Below are positions 1 to 5,584 of a DNA stretch of 5,734 nucleotides, one piece after another. The notes beneath the pieces are model-generated. The model was not told the DNA's origin and did no database searches. It worked only from the letters and a program-made list of their open reading frames with translations. The position numbers and the translations under genes were made by a program. The stretch is from NCBI GenBank assembly GCA_003142435.1, contig PLMI01000044.1, positions 4,099 to 9,832 on the forward strand, read 5' to 3'. Each line of letters opens with the position of its first letter. Within the stretch, counting starts at the first letter, position 1. This DNA is from Coxiellaceae bacterium. Its GTDB lineage: Bacteria > Pseudomonadota > Gammaproteobacteria > UBA9339.

Positions 1-2
1 TT

Positions 3-242
3 GAGGGGATTGAATCAAGTACGCCAAAAGATACCTTAATAAAAGCGCGTGAAAATAAATGGCTATCAGATAGTGATATTTGGGTACAAATGTTAAGAGA
101 TAGAAACGAGACTTCTCATGTGTATAATGAAACTAAAGCAAGAGAAATTTATCAACATGTCCATGATTATTTTCCGGAATTGAAACGTGTTTTTCTCGCA
201 TTAAAGGAAAAATTCTCAAAAGATTTACATGCAGAAAATTAG
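3..242 (+). CDS. HI0074/HepT-like nucleotidyltransferase substrate-binding (HEPN) protein, 5'-truncated
   Basis: Only the C-terminal 79 residues are present; the gene begins before the window. The reading frame carries the family's most recognisable block: a 'TPKD' turn, then 'W..MLRDRNETSH' and 'YNE', then a helix 'AREIY..V..YFPEL'. This matches HI0074-type proteins (NTase_sub_bind), which are all-helical and pair with a small MNT-type nucleotidyltransferase encoded next door. The motif R-N-E-T-S-H-V-Y (bases 102-125) fits R-x4-H-x-Y. In HepT toxins of the HEPN superfamily this is the RNase active site, and its tyrosine is the residue that the MntA partner AMPylates. I infer a toxin-antitoxin-like or nucleotidyl-transfer role, since the partner gene is not visible. 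The last 14 bases overlap the start of the glycosyltransferase gene, so the two are probably co-transcribed. Family assignment is good; toxicity is unproven. Confidence 0.85.
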   Translation, partial: EGIESSTPKDTLIKARENKWLSDSDIWVQMLRDRNETSHVYNETKAREIYQHVHDYFPELKRVFLALKEKFSKDLHAEN

Positions 243-996
243 CGCAATAATTATTACTAAAAATGAAGTATTAAATATCGGACGATGTTTACAGTCACTT
301 CTTTGGGTAGACGAAATTGTAATTTTCGATTCTGGCAGCACTGATGGCACACAGGAAATTTGTAAGAAAATTACCGGAGCAAAATTAAAGTTAGTCGAAA
401 CTGATTGGCCTGGTTTTGGCAAGCAGAAAAATCGTGCTTTAGATGCGGCAACTTCTGAATGGATTTTATCGATTGACGCTGATGAAATTATCAGCGAAGA
501 ACTTAAAAATGAGATTAACAACATATTGTCATCTTCTACGATTGCTTTTGCAGCCTATAAAATTCCAAGACAAAATTTTTTTCAGAATCGCAAATTGAAA
601 TATTGTCTGAGTTCAAAAGACGATGCGCCAATAAGATTAGCACAAAGAAAATTAGCTAAGTTTAGCGATGACATTGTTCATGAAAAAATGTTGATTGATG
701 GCAGCGTTGGTCTTCTAAAAAGTAATATTGTTCACTATCCATTTCGCGATTTGACCGAATTGCTTAATAAAGCCAATCTCTACTCTACTCTTGGTGCGCA
801 AAAAATGTTCGCAAAAAATAGCAAACCAAGTATTGCAAGTACATTATTGCACGCAATTTGGGCTTTTTGCCGCCTTTATTTTTTAAAACTGGGGCTCCTC
901 GATGGTTGGCCGGGTTTTTTAATTGCTCTGGCTAATTTTGAAGGCACGTTTTATCGTTACGCGAAATTAATTGAATTGTGCGATAAAAGCAAGTAG
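229..996 (+). CDS. Family 2 glycosyltransferase, WaaE/KdtX-like (LPS core type)
   Basis: This 255-residue GT-A fold enzyme probably transfers a sugar from a nucleotide-sugar donor to the lipopolysaccharide core at the cytoplasmic face of the inner membrane. Visible motifs are the N-terminal strand with 'ITKNE' (residues 9-13), 'DSGSTDGT' (34-41), 'DWPGFGKQKNRAL' (59-71) and the metal-binding D-x-D in 'SIDADE' (D83, D85). The C-terminal part has the family's amphipathic stretch, with 'LLDGWPGF' and 'YAKLIE' near the end. This layout is that of the WaaE/KdtX beta-1,4-glucosyltransferase-like group, and the length fits. The exact sugar and acceptor cannot be read from sequence. The ATG at 229 places the first beta-strand where the family expects it. 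No strong Shine-Dalgarno sequence precedes it, and it overlaps the upstream gene by 14 bases, which suggests translational coupling. No terminator is visible between it and the riboswitch. Confidence 0.88.
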   Translation: MQKISAIIITKNEVLNIGRCLQSLLWVDEIVIFDSGSTDGTQEICKKITGAKLKLVETDWPGFGKQKNRALDAATSEWILSIDADEIISEELKNEINNILSSSTIAFAAYKIPRQNFFQNRKLKYCLSSKDDAPIRLAQRKLAKFSDDIVHEKMLIDGSVGLLKSNIVHYPFRDLTELLNKANLYSTLGAQKMFAKNSKPSIASTLLHAIWAFCRLYFLKLGLLDGWPGFLIALANFEGTFYRYAKLIELCDKSK

Positions 997-999
997 CAT
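971..999 (+). promoter_or_regulatory. Candidate sigma-70 promoter for the B12-uptake operon
   Basis: TTGAAT (971-976) and TAGCAT (994-999) are separated by 17 bases, each matching the -35 or -10 consensus at four of six positions. Transcription would start near 1006, just ahead of the riboswitch aptamer, which is where a promoter is needed. The elements lie in the last codons of the glycosyltransferase gene. In such AT-rich DNA a chance match is possible, and read-through from upstream is an alternative. Confidence 0.35.
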
Positions 1000-1095
1000 G
1001 TTTTTTTTATTAGATTCATTTTCCCATTCAGGTAACCGGGAAGTTGGTGCAATTCCAACACTGCCCTCGCAGCGGTAAGCAAATTAGAGATATTT

Positions 1096-1122
1096 GGGCG
1101 AACACGTAGGTTCGCCCCTACA
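1096..1122 (+). repeat. REP-like GC-rich hairpin inside the riboswitch
   Basis: GGGCGAAC (1096-1103) and GTTCGCCC (1110-1117) form a perfect 8-bp stem with a six-base loop, followed by CTACA. In the other orientation it reads TGTAGGGGCGAACC..., which resembles a type of short intergenic hairpin repeat I recall from several bacterial genomes. It is much more GC-rich than its surroundings and sits in the variable part of the riboswitch, where extra hairpins are tolerated. Whether it recurs elsewhere in this genome cannot be seen from one window, as there is only a single copy here. Confidence 0.5.
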
Positions 1123-1239
1123 TTTCCGTTGGACCAAGATCACTGTTTTTTTCTGGTAAACCCAGAAAAAAATGGGAAGATCCCAGCGTTGCAAAGTCCG
1201 AAGACCGACCTTGATGGTTTTTTAACCTCATATGTCGCG

Positions 1240-1244
1240 AAGGG
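1240..1244 (+). promoter_or_regulatory. Ribosome binding site of btuB within the riboswitch kissing loop
   Basis: AAGGG lies seven bases before ATG 1252 and inside the loop predicted to pair with 1064-1069 of the aptamer. It decides the receptor's start codon and is the element the riboswitch would hide when cobalamin is bound. Confidence 0.75.
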
Positions 1245-1251
1245 CTGCATA

Positions 1252-3222
1252 ATGAAAATTTACATTTTCAAGCTAGCTGCATTTTTTTGTTGTTTTATTT
1301 ACTCCTCGTCAATTTTTGCAATTGAAGAAATTCCTGATGTTTATGTAAGTAGTTCAGATAATCCTTTTGATCAGTCTAATACGGAAAAAAAACCAACTCC
1401 TACTCTATTAAGCAAAAGTCCCATAGAAACAATTACCGCTAAAGATATAGAATTGAGCAAAGCGCAAACTCTTGATCAATTGTTACAAGGTAAATTTGGT
1501 GTGCAAACCAATGATCTTTACGGTGATGGCAATCATTCCAACATAAGCATGCGCGGTTTTGGTGATAATGCATCTTACAATACTTTGATTTTAATTGATG
1601 GCCAGCCGATAAGTAATCCTGATACTGCCCTTCCCTCCGTAAATTTTGTGCCTTTGTCACAAATTGAGCAAATCGATGTTATGCCAAGCAGTGGTAGCGT
1701 TCTTTACGGAGACCAGGCTGTTGGCGGCGTTATTAATATAACTACAAAGCATCCCAAGGAAACTTCTCGAAATATTACTGCGGAATATGGAAGTTTCAAT
1801 GCGCGTAAAATAAACGGGATGTGGAGTGATAAGTTTAAGAACGGTTTTGGTTATATTGTCAACGCGTTGCATTATGATACGGATAATTATAGGGAACATA
1901 ATTATTTTCAAAGCAATAACATCAATGCTATGTTGAGTTTCGATTCTGAAAATACACAAAGCTACTTGCATTATTGGAAAGTAGACAATCACATGCTTTT
2001 ACCTAACGGATTAACGGCAGAGCAAGTTGCCGAAAATCGCAGACAAGCCGATAGCGATATTCCATTTAACAATCAAAATACTGATCTTTTGCAATTTTCA
2101 TTAAAGCAAAAATTGAATGAAAATAACGTTTTCGATTTAAAGTCTTATTTCGAAAATATGACTGGTGTCGGAGCTTATGAGTGCAATGATATGCCATTGC
2201 CATTTAGTGAAAAAAGATCGGTCATTAATTTTACTCCGTCGATAGCGAATAATTTTGATTTTTTTAACCGATCATTTTTTCCCACTTTAGGTTTTGAATT
2301 TAATTCTGGTGAATATACTTATAGCGATAATAGTGCAAAACAAATAGAAAAAGCTTTGTTTGGACAAATTAACACCTATTTGACATCAAAACTATCGGTT
2401 TCAGCGGGCGCAAGAGCAGCGGCTGCTAATTACGATGTAACTAATCAAAATGGAAATAACAACCCAACTGATCGCGCTAATGCCACAGATTTAGAAGGAT
2501 CTTACGCCTTTACGAAAAACTTAAGGACATTTATAAAGCGAGCTGATAGTTTTCGCTTTCCTAAAACTGATGAGCAAGCCTGGACTTTGCCTGGTTCGCC
2601 GCCATTGAAAACACAAACGGGTACTACATATGAAACAGGTTTTGAACTACAGAAAAAATATTTGTCGCTCCTTTTCGAAATTTATGAACTCGATTTAAAA
2701 AATGAAATCATGGTCGTTCCAGTAAGCGATGAGAATTATTACGGTTATAATGAAAATATTGATCCGACAAAGCGCAGAGGCTTTATAATCAATGCTGAAA
2801 TTCCTTTGTTCAGCAAATTTAAAATTGCCGCTGATGAAAGTTACGTTGACGCAAAATTTAGCTCTGGGGATTTTTCTGGTAATAGGATTCCTTTTGTTGC
2901 TGCAAACACAACGAGATTGGCAGTAATTTATCAGGAAAATAAATATTTCGAAATGTATATTGAGGGAATTTACATTAGCTCACGTTATCCTGCAAATGAC
3001 TTGGAAAATAAAGATAACTTGCTTGGTGGTTTTACGGTTTACAATTTAAATTTGAATGTAGTCAAAGAGCCTTACACGCTTGGGCTTAAAATAAATAATC
3101 TTAGCAATAAACAATATTATTCTTATGTAACAACTACATATAATGCTAATAATTCGGTGTCGACAATGTATTATCCCGCAGCTGGAATAAACGCAGTAAT
3201 ATCATTAAGCATCAACTTTTAG
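1252..3222 (+). CDS. btuB: TonB-dependent outer-membrane receptor, BtuB-like (cobalamin uptake)
   Basis: This 656-residue protein is an outer-membrane beta-barrel receptor that would import cobalamin into the periplasm using energy relayed by TonB. It starts with a signal peptide (residues 1-23, cleavage after 'SIFA'). 'IPDVYVSSS' (27-35) is a plausible TonB box. The plug domain runs from about 50 to 165, with 'SMRGFGDN', 'LILIDGQPISNP' (112-123) and 'IEQIDVMPSSGSVLYGDQAV' (138-157) followed by 'GGVINI'. The rest is barrel, ending in the terminal aromatic F656 needed for barrel assembly. Length is close to E. coli BtuB. Substrate assignment rests mainly on the B12 riboswitch directly upstream. 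The ATG at 1252 was chosen because a signal peptide follows at once and AAGGG lies seven bases before it. An in-frame TTG at 1129 would add 41 residues that only translate riboswitch sequence. The next gene begins six bases after the stop. Confidence 0.93.
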   Translation: MKIYIFKLAAFFCCFIYSSSIFAIEEIPDVYVSSSDNPFDQSNTEKKPTPTLLSKSPIETITAKDIELSKAQTLDQLLQGKFGVQTNDLYGDGNHSNISMRGFGDNASYNTLILIDGQPISNPDTALPSVNFVPLSQIEQIDVMPSSGSVLYGDQAVGGVINITTKHPKETSRNITAEYGSFNARKINGMWSDKFKNGFGYIVNALHYDTDNYREHNYFQSNNINAMLSFDSENTQSYLHYWKVDNHMLLPNGLTAEQVAENRRQADSDIPFNNQNTDLLQFSLKQKLNENNVFDLKSYFENMTGVGAYECNDMPLPFSEKRSVINFTPSIANNFDFFNRSFFPTLGFEFNSGEYTYSDNSAKQIEKALFGQINTYLTSKLSVSAGARAAAANYDVTNQNGNNNPTDRANATDLEGSYAFTKNLRTFIKRADSFRFPKTDEQAWTLPGSPPLKTQTGTTYETGFELQKKYLSLLFEIYELDLKNEIMVVPVSDENYYGYNENIDPTKRRGFIINAEIPLFSKFKIAADESYVDAKFSSGDFSGNRIPFVAANTTRLAVIYQENKYFEMYIEGIYISSRYPANDLENKDNLLGGFTVYNLNLNVVKEPYTLGLKINNLSNKQYYSYVTTTYNANNSVSTMYYPAAGINAVISLSINF

Positions 3223-3228
3223 AAAATT

Positions 3229-3819
3229 ATGAAAAAATCGATTGCCTTATCAATTTGTTTGCATGTATTGTTTTTTACACTTTTTGCGATAAATTTTCAT
3301 TTTTCACTGCAAACACTTGAGGGAAAAACATCTGAACCTTTTATACATTCATATTTATACGAATCGCATGCAAATAAAACTTCACTTTTGCACCAAGCGA
3401 AAATTCTATTAAACAATTCAAATAATCAGAGGCTAGTGGATAAAACAAAAGTAGATATAGCGGAAAATCATGAGAGACATTCTTTTTCCTTCTCAATAAC
3501 TCAACCCTCTCCTGCTGTAATTAATACTAATGAAAATAAAGTCTCTGAATTAGCGAAAAAATTACACGATGTAATACAAAATAACATTGAACGGCCAAAA
3601 GAGATTGCAAGTTTAATAAAAAATAAAAACATAGAACTTATTTTTGTCCTTTTTCCAGATGGTACAGTTAAAGATTTACAACTTGCAAAATCAAGCGGCA
3701 TAAAGATTTTAGATACGCTGGCATTGGATGCTATGAATACTATACAGCCAATTATTTTCGCTAAAGATTTTTTACAACGACAGGAGCAATTTCATATAAA
3801 CATTGTTTTTGATTATTAG
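3229..3819 (+). CDS. TonB-family energy transducer, short, probably dedicated to the upstream receptor
   Basis: This 196-residue protein has one N-terminal membrane segment (about residues 4-25) followed by a periplasmic region, the topology of TonB. Within the segment, S8-I-C-L-H12 reproduces the S-x3-H motif of E. coli TonB (S16-H20) that couples to ExbB/ExbD. Residues about 112-196 resemble the TonB C-terminal domain: 'ELIFVLFPDGTVKDLQL', 'SSG' at 155-157, 'LD' at 161-162, P174, and a final strand 'FHINIVFDY'. The middle (30-110) is charged and Asn/Lys-rich, and it lacks the Pro-Glu/Pro-Lys spacer of classical TonB. The start lies six bases after the receptor stop with no clear Shine-Dalgarno sequence, so translation is probably coupled to the receptor and hence to the riboswitch. 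I infer it energises the receptor, together with ExbB/ExbD encoded elsewhere. Sequence similarity is weak outside the motifs named. Confidence 0.8.
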   Translation: MKKSIALSICLHVLFFTLFAINFHFSLQTLEGKTSEPFIHSYLYESHANKTSLLHQAKILLNNSNNQRLVDKTKVDIAENHERHSFSFSITQPSPAVINTNENKVSELAKKLHDVIQNNIERPKEIASLIKNKNIELIFVLFPDGTVKDLQLAKSSGIKILDTLALDAMNTIQPIIFAKDFLQRQEQFHINIVFDY

Positions 3820-3855
3820 ACGATTATTTTTTCACTAGTTTTTCAAATATGACGT

Positions 3856-3897
3856 AAAAGCGTCGGCCAAATAATGTTTTTCGCCCGACGCTTTTTT
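3856..3897 (+). terminator. Intrinsic terminator after the btuB-tonB-like operon
   Basis: AAAAGCGTCGG (3856-3866) pairs perfectly with CCGACGCTTTT (3885-3895) around an 18-base loop and runs into a T tract (3892-3897). It lies 36 bases after the TonB-like stop. On the minus strand the same stem ends in TTTT, so it may also serve, less strongly, as the terminator for the converging ABC-transporter genes. Confidence 0.85.
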
Positions 3898-3936
3898 AGT
3901 TATTTAATAAGAATTCTCTGATTTTTGAAAAATTAT

Positions 3937-4725
3937 TTACCTTATGATTTTTGGGTACATCCAGCCGCCAATAATTATTAGCGCTATCATTGTCCCGGAT
4001 AAAATAAAAAAATCTGTCATTAATCCATAAGCGCTTATTGTATTTGGCAACATAAAAGCACGCAATGCGTCTACTTCATATGTTAAAGGATTCCACGTGG
4101 CAATTATTTGTAGCCAATGCGGCATAATTGTAATTGGATAAATGGCGTTGCTGGCAAAAAACAAAGGCATCGTTATTACCTGACCAATTCCCATGAAACG
4201 TTCACGTGTTTTTACTATACAGGCGACTATAGTTGAAAGCGTAGAAAAAATTATTGCCTCTAAAGAAATGAAAAAAATGATGCCCAAGATTGAAAAAAGT
4301 GACCAATTTATTGTTAATTGCATTAATAAAACCAGTAATAATACAACAATGACTTGAGTTATAGAACGAATACTTGCCGCAATGCCCTTTCCTAAAATGA
4401 TTGCATTACGCGAAGTTGGTGAGACTAGAATTTTATGCATTATTCCAAGATCTCGCTCCCAAATAATTGCTAAACCGTAAAAAATTGAAACGAATAGCAC
4501 ACTTTGCGCCATAATTCCTGGAGCGATAAATAGGACATAAGACTGCTGACCGATTATTTCCATATGGATTCTTGCAAACACTTGTCCAAATATCAAAAGC
4601 CACAAAACTGGCTGCAATGAACGGGAAAACAATTCAGTTGGTGTGCGAATTATTTTTAGAGTTTCATACTCTGTGATAGTGATGATTTGGCGAATAAAAT
4701 TTAGTAACGTGCGCATAAAATGCAT
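3937..4725 (-). CDS. ABC-2 type transporter permease (DrrB-like)
   Basis: This 262-residue inner-membrane protein forms the translocation channel of an exporter powered by the ATPase encoded just upstream. About six hydrophobic segments are visible, roughly at residues 36-53, 62-88, 121-140, 142-170, 178-200 and 234-258. Family marks are 'WERDLGIMHKILVSPTSR' (89-106), which matches the cytoplasmic coupling region of ABC-2 permeases, followed by 'ILGK', and 'NPLTYEVDALRAF' (about 212-224) before the last helix. The length is typical of DrrB/NodJ-like half-permeases, which act as dimers. The substrate cannot be told from sequence; drugs, lipids or polysaccharide precursors are all possible. The start at 4725 is supported by GGAGG eight bases upstream, although an in-frame ATG occurs three codons later. 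The gap to the ATPase stop is four bases. Confidence 0.92.
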   Translation of the reverse strand: MHFMRTLLNFIRQIITITEYETLKIIRTPTELFSRSLQPVLWLLIFGQVFARIHMEIIGQQSYVLFIAPGIMAQSVLFVSIFYGLAIIWERDLGIMHKILVSPTSRNAIILGKGIAASIRSITQVIVVLLLVLLMQLTINWSLFSILGIIFFISLEAIIFSTLSTIVACIVKTRERFMGIGQVITMPLFFASNAIYPITIMPHWLQIIATWNPLTYEVDALRAFMLPNTISAYGLMTDFFILSGTMIALIIIGGWMYPKIIR

Positions 4726-4729
4726 AAAT

Positions 4730-5530
4730 TTAACCTCCGAGCGCTTTATTAATTTTACGTTGTCTTGCCGATTCCCTGAAGGTCAAATCAGTTTCTAATC
4801 CTCCTTTACCTGAATACTGAATAAAAACGTCTTCCAAAGTTGCATTTTCTTTTTTCAATAAAAGAACTAGTTTACGTGGGCTACCTTGCACGCTTATTTT
4901 TCCTTTATCCATTATGGCTATCTCATCACATAATTTGTCTGCTTCTTCCATGTCATGCGTCGTTAAAAATACTGTAATTTTAAATTTTTTATGTGCAGCT
5001 AATAAATATTCCCAAAGGTTCGCCCGCGCAATCACATCGAGTCCAGAAGTAGGTTCATCTAGAAATAATATTTTTGGTCTATGCAACATCGCCTGAACGA
5101 CCTCAAGACGGCGAATCATGCCTCCCGAATAAGTGCTTACTAACTTTTTTGCGAAATTCTGTAAGTCCATCAATTCCAATGCTTCATTAACTCTGATTTT
5201 TCTTTCTTTACGTGGGATGTTGTAAAGTTTGGCGAACAGCATTAAGTTTTCATAACCTGTAAGAGCACCATCTGCTGAAATTAATTGTGGTACATAACCA
5301 ATCAATTGACGAATTTTTTGCGGTGATTTTATGACGCTCTCGTTGTCAATTAATGCATCGCCTGATGTTGGAATAAGCAAGGTAGTTAGCATTTTTATTA
5401 ACGAACTTTTTCCCGCTCCATTTGGGCCTAACAGGCCGAAAATAATATTGGGTGGTATTGAAATATTGAGAGAATCAACAGCTGTTAAGCTGCCATAACG
5501 ACATGTTAAATTTTGTGTGACTAGTATCAT
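4730..5530 (-). CDS. ABC transporter ATP-binding protein (DrrA-like exporter ATPase)
   Basis: This 266-residue cytoplasmic ATPase drives the permease encoded four bases downstream. All nucleotide-binding motifs are intact: Y12 of the A-loop in 'RYG', Walker A 'GPNGAGKS' (35-42), Q-loop Q82 in 'YVPQ', signature 'YSGGM' (134-138), Walker B 'ILFLDEP' (154-160) with catalytic E159, D-loop 'SGLD' (162-165) and switch H192. 'LTGYENLMLFAKLY' after the Q-loop, 'LTTHDMEEADKLCDEIAIMDKG' split across 189-210, and the tail motif 'TLEDVFIQYSG' are typical of the DrrA/ABC-2 exporter group. Some 25 charged residues follow that motif. The ATG at 5530 gives a normal N-terminus ten residues before the A-loop, but no good Shine-Dalgarno sequence precedes it. 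A 38-base palindrome separates it from the pncC end. Confidence 0.95.
   Translation of the reverse strand: MILVTQNLTCRYGSLTAVDSLNISIPPNIIFGLLGPNGAGKSSLIKMLTTLLIPTSGDALIDNESVIKSPQKIRQLIGYVPQLISADGALTGYENLMLFAKLYNIPRKERKIRVNEALELMDLQNFAKKLVSTYSGGMIRRLEVVQAMLHRPKILFLDEPTSGLDVIARANLWEYLLAAHKKFKITVFLTTHDMEEADKLCDEIAIMDKGKISVQGSPRKLVLLLKKENATLEDVFIQYSGKGGLETDLTFRESARQRKINKALGG
4733..4738 (-). promoter_or_regulatory. Strong ribosome binding site of the ABC permease, inside the end of the ATPase gene
   Basis: On the minus strand GGAGGT forms the last two glycine codons of the ATPase gene, directly before its TAA. It lies seven bases ahead of the permease ATG (eight from GGAGG). It fixes the permease start at 4725 and indicates that translation of the two subunits is coupled. 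Confidence 0.8.
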
Positions 5531-5546
5531 GTGAAGATGAGTTTAT

Positions 5547-5584
5547 TAGACTTCTTTCAAAACCAAGGTTTCGAAAGAAGTCTA
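5547..5584. repeat. 38-base imperfect palindrome between pncC and the ABC ATPase gene
   Basis: Arms TAGACTTCTTTCAAAACC (5547-5564) and GGTTTCGAAAGAAGTCTA (5567-5584) are inverted copies with 17 of 18 positions paired; the exception is A5559 opposite C5572. The centre is AA. The palindrome begins exactly at the pncC stop codon TAG on the minus strand and ends 16 bases before the ATPase ATG. There is no run of T after it on the minus strand, so it does not look like a standard terminator. It could be a dispersed palindromic repeat, an RNA-stabilising stem or a processing site. Confidence 0.7.

Larger units (their letters stand above)
1024..1251 (+). promoter_or_regulatory. Cobalamin (B12) riboswitch
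   Basis: The leader carries the cobalamin aptamer core: GGGAAGTTGGTG, then a spaced TCC, ACTGCCCTCGCAGCGGTAA, and the B12 box AGTCCGAAGACCGACC at 1195-1210. The closing helix pairs 1024-1033 with 1208-1217 (8 of 10 positions). A short P7-like helix pairs 1079-1082 with 1189-1192, stacked on 1127-1132 with 1183-1188. A further arm is a long hairpin, 1146-1156 with 1162-1172. After the aptamer, a small stem (1231-1234 with 1248-1251) presents the loop CGCGAAGGGCT. Its bases 1238-1244 can kiss loop 1064-1069 (CCCTCG) with one bulged A. The AAGGG in that loop is the receptor's ribosome binding site. Cobalamin binding should therefore block translation of the receptor. This is a translational rather than termination type, as no U-tracted terminator follows. 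Confidence 0.93.

Noticed and set aside
225..524. Open frame of 99 codons on the minus strand
   Set aside because: It lies opposite the glycosyltransferase gene, whose product has clear family motifs; the minus-strand product has none.
1146..1172. 11-bp hairpin with T and A tracts as an intrinsic terminator
   Set aside because: It lies inside the cobalamin aptamer before the B12 box and fits a peripheral arm; it is mostly A-T paired and not followed by a T run.
1439..1992. Two minus-strand open frames opposite the receptor gene
   Set aside because: They are antisense to the conserved plug domain and have no recognisable motif or ribosome binding site.
3501..3701. Minus-strand open frame opposite the TonB-like gene
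   Set aside because: It is a shadow of the plus-strand frame carrying the TonB C-terminal motifs.
4914..5096. Plus-strand open frame within the ABC ATPase gene
   Set aside because: It is antisense to the Walker B and H-loop region and is explained by the ATPase coding sequence.
5547..5584. Palindrome read as an intrinsic terminator of pncC
   Set aside because: On the minus strand it is followed by ATAAACTC, not a T tract. Attenuation cannot be excluded, so it is reported as a repeat.
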